Shown: positions 35,801 to 43,683 of the stretch, in pieces
Layout: every line of letters begins with the position of its first letter
Position numbering within the stretch: the stretch's first letter is position 1
From: Bacillota bacterium
Lineage (GTDB): Bacteria; Armatimonadota; HRBIN16
Length of the DNA stretch: 64,000 nt
Assembly (NCBI GenBank): GCA_023511455.1
Contig: JAIMBJ010000015.1
Span: forward strand, 1 to 64,000
Direction: 5' to 3'
Made by a program: the position numbers and the translations under genes
The notes under the pieces: generated by a model
What the model saw: the letters and a program-made list of their open reading frames with translations, nothing else
Databases searched by the model: none
What the model was told of the DNA's origin: nothing

Positions 35801-35890
35801 GTTGAAGGGCACATTGACCACGTTGCGATAAGGTGCACTCCACGCAGATGCCGCTGCGAGCAGGCACAGTGCAACAGACCATATTCTCAT
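32867..35890 (-). CDS. large secreted protein with degenerate metalloprotease-like site and FlgD-like C-terminus
   Basis: 1007 residues with a signal peptide (MRIWSVALCLLAAASAWSA). Residues 130-330 resemble a gluzincin peptidase: VVINLVHVLIHAFHG is where HExxH is expected, and WEEGFARAM supplies the glutamate ligand, but the catalytic Glu of HExxH is Val203 here. Residues 590-760 contain repeated W-x-Q-I-G-N-P and GYWVKL/GYWLRV strands common in Gram-negative surface proteins. The last 80 residues form a FlgD-type Ig fold (SLVWDGRDGGGVAVPAGAYLLRVRA), often linked to type IX-like or cell-surface display. It is the second gene of an operon with three lipoproteins. Confidence 0.65.
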   Translation of the reverse strand: MRIWSVALCLLAAASAWSAPYRNVVNVPFNTRSDGPQSALVIDVPAGTRSAAGLRQLVLQKAVPVQREQVRLMAQQVRRWKQRGVLPKDAQIAIDTLVVLRENGRIITPPRTRYGNGTLSFTFEGWNATQEAFLRRVIDTAVPVIEEVYGKPAISGTVKVVNYDLQIGDRDAVAGGIFDASTNEILFPVYNSQNSVVINLVHVLIHAFHGPLIFDYDAWEEGFARAMTLVVAHRVAQLLGIPDPDGFFKTDPNFHALPFYDLLNQPALGNNVFIAPSLKQLPISPGSLGGMYLPRMQMAGSAWLKVYLEDPDFFKKFNAQYYAQYNPNEPIKLRGDIPRLKAIAASVLSNGGTVEGLPFDLWYERQYVLDTSVSFGRKIYAWVVPDRADEGQDNPGISMVLMYYRTTADGDEIPLSGVCYPVYWDYNQQNRLFLGAQYERIDIVDGEGTVAPLFINIGGAQRVLIDLPLEGLHLRIPYASGYGGTKTNPNNLYATVLGLDSGTVHIRNSLGVEGSAALAQGGFGVNLPAPAFEQPARYTVTIKDTSGNTVATRRVNLGYQEAVLVLEASDSAQTLTHSFSAGLQMISLPILPFATDNADALGLARSQLLLAHWRQDTPGENKYLLYPTAPPFRPGVGYWVKLRSNIIADIRGVTPRSDQNFTIATTFGWNQIGNPFTTPVDVADIEVQYLLNDPVPFATAVSKGWVGGTIWRYNPTNNSYEPATTLQPWEGYWLRVLVAEGVTLTFPAPATRTRNTVTRMEMPQPDWLVTLTATAGGSFGRVQVGQSRTASTGFDPAFDRESPPAFEQMLGFSIQNTDWGAYAGRYAVDVRGDNTKTAWNLQIRTPAPEMDVTLTWSDLRPVPKRLRLILVDAVSGRRYNLRTVSSITLRTDASGTRQLQLVAEPQAEGSLRIVGLRAQRTRGGAVTISFSLSADAQVMAEVLNASGTPVRLLQQGRPSRAGMQSLVWDGRDGGGVAVPAGAYLLRVRAQTEDGTSAQAILPMVVTR

Positions 35891-35906
35891 TGCCAGCAGA
35901 ACTCCT

Positions 35907-37280
35907 TCATGGTCGATATGTGAACTTCCAGAGCGGGCTGATACTGCGCGCCAGCCCGTCCGACGAGAACGCCACCACCACCCAGTAGTAAGTCTGCCCC
36001 GGCTGCAGGGCGGGACCGGTATACACCGTGCTGTTGTTCGGGTGATTGACGCGGCTGTTGCCGGGGTTGTTCAGGTCGGCGGGCCACAGGGGGTCGCGGT
36101 TAATGTCGGGGAAGCCTTCAAAGACGATAACCTGATAGTAGGCTGCGCCGTCCAGCCTGTCCCAGCGCAAAGTCGGTGTAGACGTGGTGATGGTCGCGCC
36201 GTGCTGAGGCGAAGAGAAGGTGCTCATGGGTGCGAGCGGGGTGGCACTGGCGTTGTTCGAGGGACTGCTCGCCCCCGCGCCCGTGTCGGGGTCAAAATTG
36301 GCTCCTACCGCGACGACCTGATAGTAGTAAGTGACGCGAGGGGTCAGCTGCACGTCCAGGTCAGCGAACAGGTCTGCCAGCGGGTCGCGCAGGAAGGCAA
36401 TGGCGTTGTCGGGAACGGAGGCGGGGTTCGCCGAGCGCGCGCGGTAGATACCATAGCCCAGCCGTCGGCTATCCTCCACATAGTCCCATGTCAGGTCTAT
36501 CTCAATGAACGAGCCAGCGGGAGTCAAACGGCTGAGGGCACGTCGCTGCGCCCGCTTGGGGTCTATCAGGCGTTTAATGGCTTCCAGCGCATTCGCCATT
36601 TCGGGGGAGGCGGCACGAGTGACACCGCGCGGCTGTGTCCACACCACCGCATCCAGATTCTGTGGAGTAGCAGGGATCACTCCGGATGCCACCTGCAACG
36701 CGAACGAGACGGCAGTAATCTGCCCTGCTACCACCGACGCCGTCTTCCTGTCGTTCAGAAAGCCGGGCGAGGAAGCCACCACCGGGTAGTCGTATCCTCC
36801 GCGCAAACCGTCGATACGATAATAGCCGCTTTTATCGGTAACAGCCATGGCGGAGGTCAGTGGGCCCGCAGCGAAGACCCGCGCTCCTTCAATGCGCCCC
36901 CCGTAGGGGTCTAACACAAAACCTTCGATGGAACCCTGTAAATTCGCTGGGCTGAGTAAGATGTTAGCATTGCGCGTGGTATCGTCACCGAAGACCTGTA
37001 CCAGCGCGACGCCCGTCCAGTCCTGATTGCCGATGCGGGCACGGGCACGCACGTTCTTGAAACCCTCTGGCACATCGATCAACAGGTACGTGCCGTTGGT
37101 ATTGGTGAATGTCTCTCCCGCTCCGTCCACCCACACCCGTGCGCCAACTACCGGGTCGCCGTTAATGTCGGTAACGGTGCCAGCGATACTGCCCCGGTTG
37201 ACCTCTTTGCCGCCGCAGGCGGTCAGCCAAAACGCCAGCACACCGACGGCAAATAACTGCCAGAACGCCCCCGTTCGCAT
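35907..37280 (-). CDS. lipoprotein with carboxypeptidase-regulatory-like and fibronectin-type domains
   Basis: 457 residues. A lipoprotein signal ends in LTAC-GGK. Two CarboxypepD_reg-like units follow (GSIAGTVTDINGDPVVGARVWV at about 30-110 and GSIEGFVLDPYGGRIEGARVF at about 113-190), then two fibronectin-III-like modules (LTWDYVEDSRRLGYGIYRA ... VTYYYQVVAVG and TPTLRWDRLDGAAYYQVIV ... QTYYWVVVAFSSDG). Such proteins bind other surface proteins or glycans. It heads the operon, driven by the promoter at 37316-37344, and lies 16 bp before the 1007-residue gene. Confidence 0.72.
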   Translation of the reverse strand: MRTGAFWQLFAVGVLAFWLTACGGKEVNRGSIAGTVTDINGDPVVGARVWVDGAGETFTNTNGTYLLIDVPEGFKNVRARARIGNQDWTGVALVQVFGDDTTRNANILLSPANLQGSIEGFVLDPYGGRIEGARVFAAGPLTSAMAVTDKSGYYRIDGLRGGYDYPVVASSPGFLNDRKTASVVAGQITAVSFALQVASGVIPATPQNLDAVVWTQPRGVTRAASPEMANALEAIKRLIDPKRAQRRALSRLTPAGSFIEIDLTWDYVEDSRRLGYGIYRARSANPASVPDNAIAFLRDPLADLFADLDVQLTPRVTYYYQVVAVGANFDPDTGAGASSPSNNASATPLAPMSTFSSPQHGATITTSTPTLRWDRLDGAAYYQVIVFEGFPDINRDPLWPADLNNPGNSRVNHPNNSTVYTGPALQPGQTYYWVVVAFSSDGLARSISPLWKFTYRP

Positions 37281-37315
37281 CGTGTCTCCCTCAGTTTCAA
37301 AAAGTGACTGTGCTT

Positions 37316-37344
37316 ATCATATCAACAGACGGTTCCGGTGTCAA
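37316..37344 (-). promoter_or_regulatory. promoter of the lipoprotein operon
   Basis: On the minus strand TTGACA (37344-37339), a 17-bp spacer and TATGAT (37321-37316), about 36 bp before the lipoprotein start. The stretch 37345-37508 shows no gene. Confidence 0.75.
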
Positions 37345-37508
37345 CGCGGTTATCCTGTACTGCATCACGCCGAGCCTCACCACCGGCATCTTTCGCTCTC
37401 CATCCGTTAGAAGAGAGTAACTCGCAGCAATAGGAACCGTTGCGCGACCTTTGCCCCTTCTATGGGCAAGAGGTTGTTGAGTGACTCGCATAACGCCCCG
37501 CCCTCCCG

Positions 37509-37916
37509 CTACACTCGCTCAGCCAGCCCCTTCAGTCGCCGTTCGATCTCATCGCGTACCTCTCGGAAAATTTCCAGCACTTCTTCCGGCGTGCCGGTTG
37601 CGCGGGCGGGGTCAGGCAAACCCCAGTGCTCGGTCGTACGCGCGCCGGGGAAAGTGGGACACTCTTCTGCCGCCTCACCGCACAGGGTCACCACGACATC
37701 CACCGGTCGGGGAACATCGCTGATGGTCTTCGGGTATTGGGTGGAGATATCGACACCCTTCTCCGCCATGACCTGTACGGCGAGAGGATGTACACGCTCG
37801 GCAGGACGTGTGCCTGCGCTCCAGATGTCCCACCCTTTCAGTAACTGGCGGGCAAATCCCTCCGCCATCTGGCTGCGGCACGAGTTGCCGGTGCATAGGA
37901 AGAGAATCCTCAACAC
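37509..37916 (-). CDS. arsC: arsenate reductase, low-molecular-weight phosphatase type
   Basis: 135 residues. The P-loop CTGNSCRSQMAEG (Cys8) is that of thioredoxin-coupled ArsC and low-molecular-weight tyrosine phosphatases. The resolving pair VTLCGEAAEECP, about 70 residues on, and the catalytic Asp in GLPDPA identify the arsenate-reductase branch. It reduces arsenate to arsenite for export; no arsB, acr3 or arsR is adjacent. The start is GTG at 37916 with AGGAGG just upstream. Confidence 0.9.
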   Translation of the reverse strand: MLRILFLCTGNSCRSQMAEGFARQLLKGWDIWSAGTRPAERVHPLAVQVMAEKGVDISTQYPKTISDVPRPVDVVVTLCGEAAEECPTFPGARTTEHWGLPDPARATGTPEEVLEIFREVRDEIERRLKGLAERV

Positions 37917-38015
37917 GTATCCTCCTGCTCAAAGTGTTCATTAAGAGGATACCACGAAGCACACCCCAAAATACCAGTTTCACCGATTGCGGGGAATGTG
38001 GTGCTAAAAAATCTC

Positions 38016-38116
38016 TTGCACAAATTATGTTAGGATGTTATAATACCGTTGGTGACGAGGAATATCGAAAGGCTCACATGCGGGCTGTTCACAGATTTAC
38101 GTCGGGCCGATGTGAG
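38016..38116 (+). promoter_or_regulatory. promoter and leader dyad before the tandem prepilin genes
   Basis: TTGCAC (38016-38021), a 17-bp spacer and TATAAT (38039-38044). The 95-nt leader has an inverted repeat, CTCACAT (38073-38079) and ATGTGAG (38110-38116), that could form an mRNA hairpin. Confidence 0.65.
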
Positions 38117-38144
38117 TAACCGATAACGCAAGGAGGGTCAAAAA

Positions 38145-38855
38145 GTGAACGCGAAGAGACGCCTGCGACGGGCATTCACGCTCATCGAACTACTTGTTGT
38201 GATTGCGATTATCGCCATCCTGGCAGCGATACTGTTCCCTGTGTTCGCGAAGGCACGCGATAAGGCGCGGCAAACGCAATGCATCTCCAATCTCAACCAG
38301 ATTGGCAAATCCTTCCGCATGTACAGCCAGGACTACGACATGTACATGCCTCCGACTGCGGTGAGCACCATTCCGGACTCTCCTATCTGGAGTGCCATGG
38401 TGGCGCCGTACATCAAGAACACGGGTCTGTTCCGATGCCCGTCGGATGGTACTGGCAGGTATGTGGAGACGTACGCCGAGCGAGGCTGGCTGCCCTACGG
38501 ATACAACCGCGAGTGGGCGCCCTTTATCCCCTCTCGCAACGAGCTGGACTGGGTGGTGCAGCTGAGCCGCGTGGTTCAGCCATCGATGGTGGTGCTGGTG
38601 ACCGACAGTGTGCCGGGCGATGTCGCGCAGGGCTTTGTCGGCTACATTGTGCGTGGCAATGCACAGCCTACCCCCATTAACAACAAGGCTGGTTTCGCGG
38701 CGCGCCATTCGGACGGGGTAAACATCGCGTTCGCGGACGGGCATTCCAAATGGTACAAGGCGGAGGCAGTGGTTCCCCAGCCGCTGTCTGCGCTGAACAA
38801 CACGCCCGCTGGAGTACGTTGGGACCCCATCGACTACTATTCGAGCACGAACTAA
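38145..38855 (+). CDS. prepilin-like protein, H-X9-DG type
   Basis: 236 residues. The prepilin leader is [10 protein letters not shown] followed by [20 protein letters not shown]. The exported part has the usual [18 protein letters not shown] block and ends with an H-x9-DG motif ([18 protein letters not shown]). The start is GTG at 38145, after AAGGAGGG. It lies 11 bp before a second prepilin-like gene, so the two are probably cotranscribed and may form a pair of pseudopilins. Function unknown; the family is very large in this phylum. Confidence 0.85.
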   Translation: MNAKRRLRRAFTLIELLVVIAIIAILAAILFPVFAKARDKARQTQCISNLNQIGKSFRMYSQDYDMYMPPTAVSTIPDSPIWSAMVAPYIKNTGLFRCPSDGTGRYVETYAERGWLPYGYNREWAPFIPSRNELDWVVQLSRVVQPSMVVLVTDSVPGDVAQGFVGYIVRGNAQPTPINNKAGFAARHSDGVNIAFADGHSKWYKAEAVVPQPLSALNNTPAGVRWDPIDYYSSTN

Positions 38856-38866
38856 AGGAGGGCGCC

Positions 38867-39712
38867 ATGTTACGACGAATTCGCGCTTTCACGCTCATCG
38901 AGCTTCTTGTGGTGATAGCCATCATCATCATCCTCGCGGCGATACTGTTCCCCGTATTTGAGCGTGCGCGGGAGAAGGCAAACCAGGCGGCATGTCTATC
39001 GCACATGAAGCAGCTGGGTCTGGCGCTGATGATGTACGCCGAAGACTACGATGAGACCCTGCCATGGTCGTGGGGTATGCCGGGAAACGAGTATCCCCTT
39101 AGCCCTCCGAACATTGCCCCCACCTGGGCAGAGCTGATTTACCCGTATACCAAGAACCTCGGCGTTTTCGGCTGTCCGGCGAATCTGCCCAACTTCGCGG
39201 AGTACCGCAAGAGATGCCAGAGAGGCTGGTTTGCCTGCCTGAATCAAACCGAACTGCGCCGACGCTACTCACTGTATGGCGCGCGCAGCTATTCGGCAAA
39301 CGCCTACGTACTGGGCTGGCTGGGTGCTAATCCGAATGGCGCTCATGGACCCGGAACGGTGCGTTCTCTCGCCGCTATTCCACAACCCGCGCAAGCCATC
39401 GCCATCACCGAGTCCATTTCCTTTGGCACGGTGATGCGTTTGCCCACAGGCGCCACGCCCGCGCCGGATATGCACTGGTGGTGGGCAATCTCGGATGAGT
39501 GCTGGGCGAGGACGGAAATGCAGTACACCCAGGAGACCGCTGCCTGGTCCAGCCTGCTGTTGCATAACGACGGTGCGAACTACGTGATGGCGGATGGGCA
39601 CGCCAAGTGGTATCGCCCCTCGCAGACTCTGGCTGCTCTGGAGGTGGTGAACGGGCAACCGAAGGGCAACCTCTGGCAGTGGGACCACGCGCCCGCTGCA
39701 CGTTGTCGGTAG
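38867..39712 (+). CDS. prepilin-like protein, H-X9-DG type (second of a tandem pair)
   Basis: 281 residues. The ATG at 38867 follows AAGGAGG and opens the prepilin leader [27 protein letters not shown]. The body has the [19 protein letters not shown] block, five or more Cys and Trp-rich loops, and the closing H-x9-DG motif ([18 protein letters not shown]). Its N-terminus is close to that of the preceding gene, but the exported domains differ in length and sequence, suggesting duplication and divergence. Confidence 0.85.
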   Translation: MLRRIRAFTLIELLVVIAIIIILAAILFPVFERAREKANQAACLSHMKQLGLALMMYAEDYDETLPWSWGMPGNEYPLSPPNIAPTWAELIYPYTKNLGVFGCPANLPNFAEYRKRCQRGWFACLNQTELRRRYSLYGARSYSANAYVLGWLGANPNGAHGPGTVRSLAAIPQPAQAIAITESISFGTVMRLPTGATPAPDMHWWWAISDECWARTEMQYTQETAAWSSLLLHNDGANYVMADGHAKWYRPSQTLAALEVVNGQPKGNLWQWDHAPAARCR

Positions 39713-39833
39713 TCAGGCAGGAGGAGACGCTGCCGCGGCGCAAATCCGTCCGCACAACGGGTGGTGCGATGCCCGGCGTCCCTCCGGCCGGTTGAGATAG
39801 ATAAATCTATTCAGTAAAGGAGGGTTCGAACAC

Positions 39834-41867
39834 ATGAAAGCACGCTGGCTCGTGCTGCTGGCGTTGCCACTGGTATTGTGGGCGACGACCAGCGCGCAGG
39901 ACAACCTCGATTCACCGTGGGGCGTGAAAAACGCCGACCTCTTCGCTACCAACTCATACACCGTCGACTGGCTGTTCGCGAGTGGGGGAGTAGTAGACAG
40001 CCCGGTCGACATCGCGCCCTTTGCTATCCGCCCGGGCGGACACTATGAGGTGCAGACGGTTTTCGACTCGGAGGGCAACCTTTACTTCCGCGGTAGCATC
40101 GGCGGAGACGCTCCCAACAACAGTGTGCGTATCTACTCGTTCACCGCAGAGGGAGTGTTCCGCTGGAAGTCCGACAACATCTTTGGCAACTGGCCGGGAG
40201 TATCTCCAATTGTCGGGCACAATGCAGTGTACGGCATCGGTGCGGAATACGGAAAGACAGGCACGGGAAGTCCACCGGTGGTGGCTGCTCTGGACAAGAA
40301 CACCGGCGCCACGCTGTGGTCAACGGTGTTGCCGGAGGGACAGCCCGGCTACGCGGCTACCCTGTACAACGGAGTGCTGTACGTTGCCACCCGAGACTAC
40401 CTGCGCTCCACCGGCGAGGAAGACATCCCCACGGTGACCATCTACGCGATTAACGCGGCGAATGGAAATATTACCCGCCGATACGATGTGACGGTTTCTC
40501 AGGGCGGCTGGACGGCAACCCCGCGCACCTCGCTGACCCTTGTTCCCAACGCATTCGGGGCAGGGGTGCATGGGCTGTACTTCACGGTCGACCGTGGCGG
40601 AGGTGACCCGAACGCTCCCACGGTGTTCGGCATTAACCTCGCCACAGGAAACTACTGGGCGACCCCAGCGGGCAAGGCTTTCCATAGCCACATCATCTAC
40701 TCGTCGGTCACCAATGAGCTCATCAAGGTCTCGTGGAGTGACTACGGGCAGACCATCGCCACGTTTGACCCCGTTACCGGTACAAAGAAGCACCAGTCCA
40801 ACTGGAGAGACGTGTCGATGATTGATCCGTTGCAGTCTCTGGAGTCCAGCGGCTCGTGGTTGTGGAGCAATATCGGTGGACACGGCTATGCGGATACCTC
40901 TGCGCTGTTGCCGGACGGTACCTCAGTGATTACGGCGGGCTTCGGCGGAATCGTCACGCTATATACCCGCGACGAGTCCGGCGCGTATACCGGTCGCATT
41001 CTGACGCAGGGGGCAGCACACTGGGGCGAGTTTCACAACGTGGCGCAACTGATCGTGCCCCGACTTCCCAGCAGTTCCCCTCTCAACAGTGTGAACCCCA
41101 TCTGGCTCACAGCCACCCGTACCGAACGGTCTGAGACAGGGCAGACCTCAATGGTGGTCGCAGTGGATGCGGTGACCGGTCAGGTGCTGTGGCAATACGA
41201 TACGGGGCGCGGAAGCCACGTGGACTTGCGCGGCTGCGCCGTGATGGGTCCCAGTGGCTATGTCTATTACATGACGCCTGACGGTATCCTGCACATTCTC
41301 AAGCCAGCGCCTGCGCCGCAGATCGACGGACTGGTGGAGATGCCGGGCTATGTGGGACCGATAAACACCGGTAGCGGCGACGGGCTGTACACGGCGGCCA
41401 TACCGCTGACGCTGGAGTTCCGTCAGCCAGGGACTCAGAACGTGCTGTTCCGCAAGACGGTAGCGCTTTCCGTGCCTCAGCTGGATGGCGGAATCGCCTC
41501 CTTCAAGCTGAATAACGTCCCTGCAGGAACGTACGACATTGCTGCCAAAGAGTACATTCAGTTCTTCCCGTGGGACGGCGGCAGGACTTTCAAGTTCACA
41601 CGCACCCTGCGTGCGCTGGCGACGGACGTGGTCGTTCCTGCGAACGGCACGGGCAGCGTCACGGTTTCACTCACCATGCTGGCAGGCGATGCCGACGATG
41701 ACAACGAAGTCACACTGTTTGACTTCGGGCTGCTCGTGCAGGCATTCGGCACGGTGCGCGGAGACAGCGGCTGGAGCCAGAAGGTGGACTTCGACGGGGA
41801 TGAGGAGATCACGCTGTTCGACTTCGGCATCCTGGTGCGCAACTTCGGACTAGTTGGTGAGGAATGA
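39834..41867 (+). CDS. secreted PQQ-like beta-propeller protein with dockerin-like C-terminus
   Basis: 677 residues with a signal peptide (MKARWLVLLALPLVLWATTSA). Residues 60-500 show propeller blades of the PQQ/Pyrrolo-quinoline type (GATLWSTVLPEGQPGYAATLYNGVLYVATRD, AVTGQVLWQYDTG, GPSGYVYYMTPDGILHIL). A beta-sandwich of about 90 residues follows. The last 60 residues are two Ca-binding loops, GDADDDNEVTLFDFGLLVQAFG and VDFDGDEEITLFDFGILVRNFG, matching the dockerin type I pattern. The quinone-binding residues were not checked, so the propeller may be only structural. AAAGGAGG precedes the ATG. A strong terminator follows. No cohesin gene is visible. Confidence 0.75.
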   Translation: MKARWLVLLALPLVLWATTSAQDNLDSPWGVKNADLFATNSYTVDWLFASGGVVDSPVDIAPFAIRPGGHYEVQTVFDSEGNLYFRGSIGGDAPNNSVRIYSFTAEGVFRWKSDNIFGNWPGVSPIVGHNAVYGIGAEYGKTGTGSPPVVAALDKNTGATLWSTVLPEGQPGYAATLYNGVLYVATRDYLRSTGEEDIPTVTIYAINAANGNITRRYDVTVSQGGWTATPRTSLTLVPNAFGAGVHGLYFTVDRGGGDPNAPTVFGINLATGNYWATPAGKAFHSHIIYSSVTNELIKVSWSDYGQTIATFDPVTGTKKHQSNWRDVSMIDPLQSLESSGSWLWSNIGGHGYADTSALLPDGTSVITAGFGGIVTLYTRDESGAYTGRILTQGAAHWGEFHNVAQLIVPRLPSSSPLNSVNPIWLTATRTERSETGQTSMVVAVDAVTGQVLWQYDTGRGSHVDLRGCAVMGPSGYVYYMTPDGILHILKPAPAPQIDGLVEMPGYVGPINTGSGDGLYTAAIPLTLEFRQPGTQNVLFRKTVALSVPQLDGGIASFKLNNVPAGTYDIAAKEYIQFFPWDGGRTFKFTRTLRALATDVVVPANGTGSVTVSLTMLAGDADDDNEVTLFDFGLLVQAFGTVRGDSGWSQKVDFDGDEEITLFDFGILVRNFGLVGEE

Positions 41868-41885
41868 CGCGGTTCTTCCAAACTG

Positions 41886-41917
41886 CCCCTCTCCCGCCGT
41901 GCGGGAGAGGGGTTTTT
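41886..41917 (+). terminator. intrinsic terminator after the propeller gene
   Basis: A perfect 12-bp stem (CCCCTCTCCCGC and its complement), loop CGT and a run of five T. It lies immediately before the end of the convergent small-protein gene. Confidence 0.9.
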
Positions 41918-41919
41918 GC

Positions 41920-42252
41920 TTACAGCCTTTGCTGGAGGGATTGTTGTTCCAGCACGGACAGTCGCTCTTCCAGCCGTTCTATTTTCTCGCGCAGAGCAGA
42001 TAGGGAGTTGTCGGAGGATAGCACAAACTGCGTGCTTGTCTCACGCAGCTGTTGGAACTGCTGGCGAAGGGCTTCTATCTCCTTCCGCAATGCCTCGGTG
42101 CCTTGCGTTTGCGCCTGCAACTTCATCCGCTCGAGCTTGACCTTGTGCGAATAGTGGCTGATAATCCACAGCACCGGCACCACGAACGCCAGCAACCCCA
42201 TGCCGCCGAGAAACACCCCAAATCCCATCGCAACCATGTCCCAGCCGCTCAT
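41920..42252 (-). CDS. small membrane-anchored coiled-coil protein (paralog 3 of 3)
   Basis: 110 residues: one N-terminal hydrophobic helix (MGFGVFLGGMGLLAFVVPVLWII), then a long charged coiled coil with EALRKEIEALRQQFQQLRETSTQFVLSSDNSLSALREKIERLEERLSVLEQQ. The LRETSTQ(F/Y) core and the trailing leucine-zipper stretch match the two upstream genes, so the three arose by tandem duplication. It lies 11 bp after the second paralog, at the end of the hisA transcript. Function unknown. Confidence 0.65.
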   Translation of the reverse strand: MSGWDMVAMGFGVFLGGMGLLAFVVPVLWIISHYSHKVKLERMKLQAQTQGTEALRKEIEALRQQFQQLRETSTQFVLSSDNSLSALREKIERLEERLSVLEQQSLQQRL

Positions 42253-42263
42253 CGCAGGTCTCC

Positions 42264-42542
42264 TTATAGCTGTCGCCGAGCCTGAACGGATTCGATGGCA
42301 TTGACTCTATCTTCCAGACTCTCCAGCCGACGTTCAATTCGCTGAAGGGCATCTTCGAAGGTCAGCGCATACTGCGTGCTGGTTTCCCGCACCTGGGCCA
42401 GCTCCTCGCGTATTTGACCAAAGGCTTTGTCGGTTTTTTCCTGGCGTAATCGCTCGCGTGCCAGCTGATATCGCGTCCACATGGCAAAAAAGGGTGTCCC
42501 AAATATCAGCACCACTGTGACCAGACCGATTAGCTCTCCCAT
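42264..42542 (-). CDS. small membrane-anchored coiled-coil protein (paralog 2 of 3)
   Basis: 92 residues: an N-terminal hydrophobic helix (IGLVTVVLIFGTPFFAMW), basic RYQLARERLR, then FGQIREELAQVRETSTQYALTFEDALQRIERRLESLEDRVNAIE. The RETSTQYALTFEDALQRIE block is nearly identical to RETTTQYDLALDQTLQRIE of the upstream paralog. Separated by 7 bp from it, so polycistronic. The pattern (anchor, then RxTTTQYD...LQRIE, then zipper) is one seen in small orphan proteins of several phyla; the function is not known to me. Confidence 0.65.
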   Translation of the reverse strand: MGELIGLVTVVLIFGTPFFAMWTRYQLARERLRQEKTDKAFGQIREELAQVRETSTQYALTFEDALQRIERRLESLEDRVNAIESVQARRQL

Positions 42543-42549
42543 TTTTCTC

Positions 42550-42831
42550 TCACCTCATTACCTGTTGCGATTGCTGTTGCTCCAGCTGCGCCACGCGGTT
42601 CTCCAAATCGTCCAGCTTGCGCTCGATGCGCTGCAGGGTTTGATCCAGCGCGAGGTCATACTGGGTCGTGGTTTCGCGCAGCTCCTCCAGCATCTTGCGC
42701 AGTTCGGCTGTGGCGGTAGCCTCTTGCGAACCCAACACCTTCGCCCGTTCAATCTGGTATCGGGCCATCGAGTTCAAGATGAGGGCAAGGAGCAACAGTA
42801 TCGGAATCGATAGTGCCAGTATCTCTGCCAT
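42550..42831 (-). CDS. small membrane-anchored coiled-coil protein (paralog 1 of 3)
   Basis: 93 residues. An N-terminal helix (MAEILALSIPILLLLALIL) is followed by a basic patch and the coiled coil ELRKMLEELRETTTQYDLALDQTLQRIERKLDDLENRVAQLEQQ. It begins 2 bp after the hisA stop, so it is translationally linked to histidine biosynthesis although no functional link is visible. Self-association through the zipper is likely. Resemblance to PspB (small anchor plus coiled coil) is superficial. Confidence 0.65.
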   Translation of the reverse strand: MAEILALSIPILLLLALILNSMARYQIERAKVLGSQEATATAELRKMLEELRETTTQYDLALDQTLQRIERKLDDLENRVAQLEQQQSQQVMR

Positions 42832-42833
42832 GT

Positions 42834-43547
42834 CTATCCCACCTTTTCCAGCGCTTCTGGCAGGCTAATGTCTCCTGTAAAGAGTGCTTTGCCGATAATC
42901 GCCCCCTCCACCCCTGTCTTCTTTAGTGCCAGCAGGTCATCCGGGGTAGAGACGCCGCCCGATGCGATAATCGGTACGCCCGCGTCACGCACCAACGTCG
43001 CCATTAACTCCAGATTCGGTCCCTGCAGAGTTCCATCGCGCGAAATATCGGTGACAATCACGCGCCGTGCGCCGCGCTGCACCATCTCGCGAATCAACTC
43101 CAACGCATGTATCTCGGTCTGTTCCTGCCAGCCGTGCACTGCCACCTTGCCGTGTCGCACGTCCACTCCCAGTGCGATGCGCTCGCCCCAGTCCGCAAAC
43201 ATCCGCTGTGCAAACTCCGGGGCGACAATGGCGACACTGCCCAGCACCACACGTTCCGCCCCGGCCTCAAACGCCTTCCGCACCGCTTGCTCATCGCGCA
43301 AACCACCACCAAACTGCACAGGGATGCGTACGGCGTCCACGATGCGGTCGAGGATATCCAGTTGCCGCGGAGTGCCTTCGCGTGCGCCATCCAAATCCAC
43401 GACGTGCAGCCACCGTGCGCCCTCTGCCTGCCAGCGGAGTGCGACCTGCACGGGGTCATCACTGTACACCGTTTCCGCGTCGAACTGCCCTTGCAACAGG
43501 CGCACACACCGCCCACCGCGAAGGTCTATGGCTGGGTAGAGTTCCAT
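42834..43547 (-). CDS. hisA: ProFAR isomerase (histidine biosynthesis)
   Basis: 237-residue TIM barrel converting ProFAR to PRFAR, the fourth step of histidine synthesis. The start MELYPAIDLRGGRCVRL, with Asp8, and the second catalytic Asp in VIVTDISRDGTLQGPN are conserved. The phosphate loop IIASGGVSTPDDL is present. Its neighbours are hisH upstream (136 bp away) and small paralogous genes downstream. The ATG at 43547 lacks a recognisable Shine-Dalgarno, unlike most genes here, and follows an AT-rich spacer. hisF, hisG, hisI/hisE and hisC are not in the window. Confidence 0.96.
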   Translation of the reverse strand: MELYPAIDLRGGRCVRLLQGQFDAETVYSDDPVQVALRWQAEGARWLHVVDLDGAREGTPRQLDILDRIVDAVRIPVQFGGGLRDEQAVRKAFEAGAERVVLGSVAIVAPEFAQRMFADWGERIALGVDVRHGKVAVHGWQEQTEIHALELIREMVQRGARRVIVTDISRDGTLQGPNLELMATLVRDAGVPIIASGGVSTPDDLLALKKTGVEGAIIGKALFTGDISLPEALEKVG

Positions 43548-43683
43548 TTTATACTATTTGACCCGTCTGCGTTCTTAAAGTTTCTGAGGAAGAAATCAAT
43601 TTTTGTCATGCTCATATTATCATATTTGAATGCAGAATGCAAAATATTCGAGAAACCTCCCCGACTTCCGGCGCGGCACGAGC
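43548..43683 (-). other. AT-rich spacer between hisH and hisA
   Basis: 136 bp, clearly AT-richer than the surrounding operon, with no gene in any frame. It contains an alternating stretch around 43613-43630 (TATTATCATA) that may serve as a promoter for hisA; no paired -35 box is convincing. Confidence 0.4.

Noticed and set aside
38045-38144. Leader hairpin before the tandem prepilins as a cyclic di-GMP riboswitch
   Set aside because: The conserved GEMM core and tetraloop are absent; only a simple 7-bp dyad is seen.
42550-42831. Calling the small anchor proteins PspB
   Set aside because: Only the anchor-plus-coiled-coil layout matches; the conserved RETTTQYD block and the absence of pspA/pspC argue against it.
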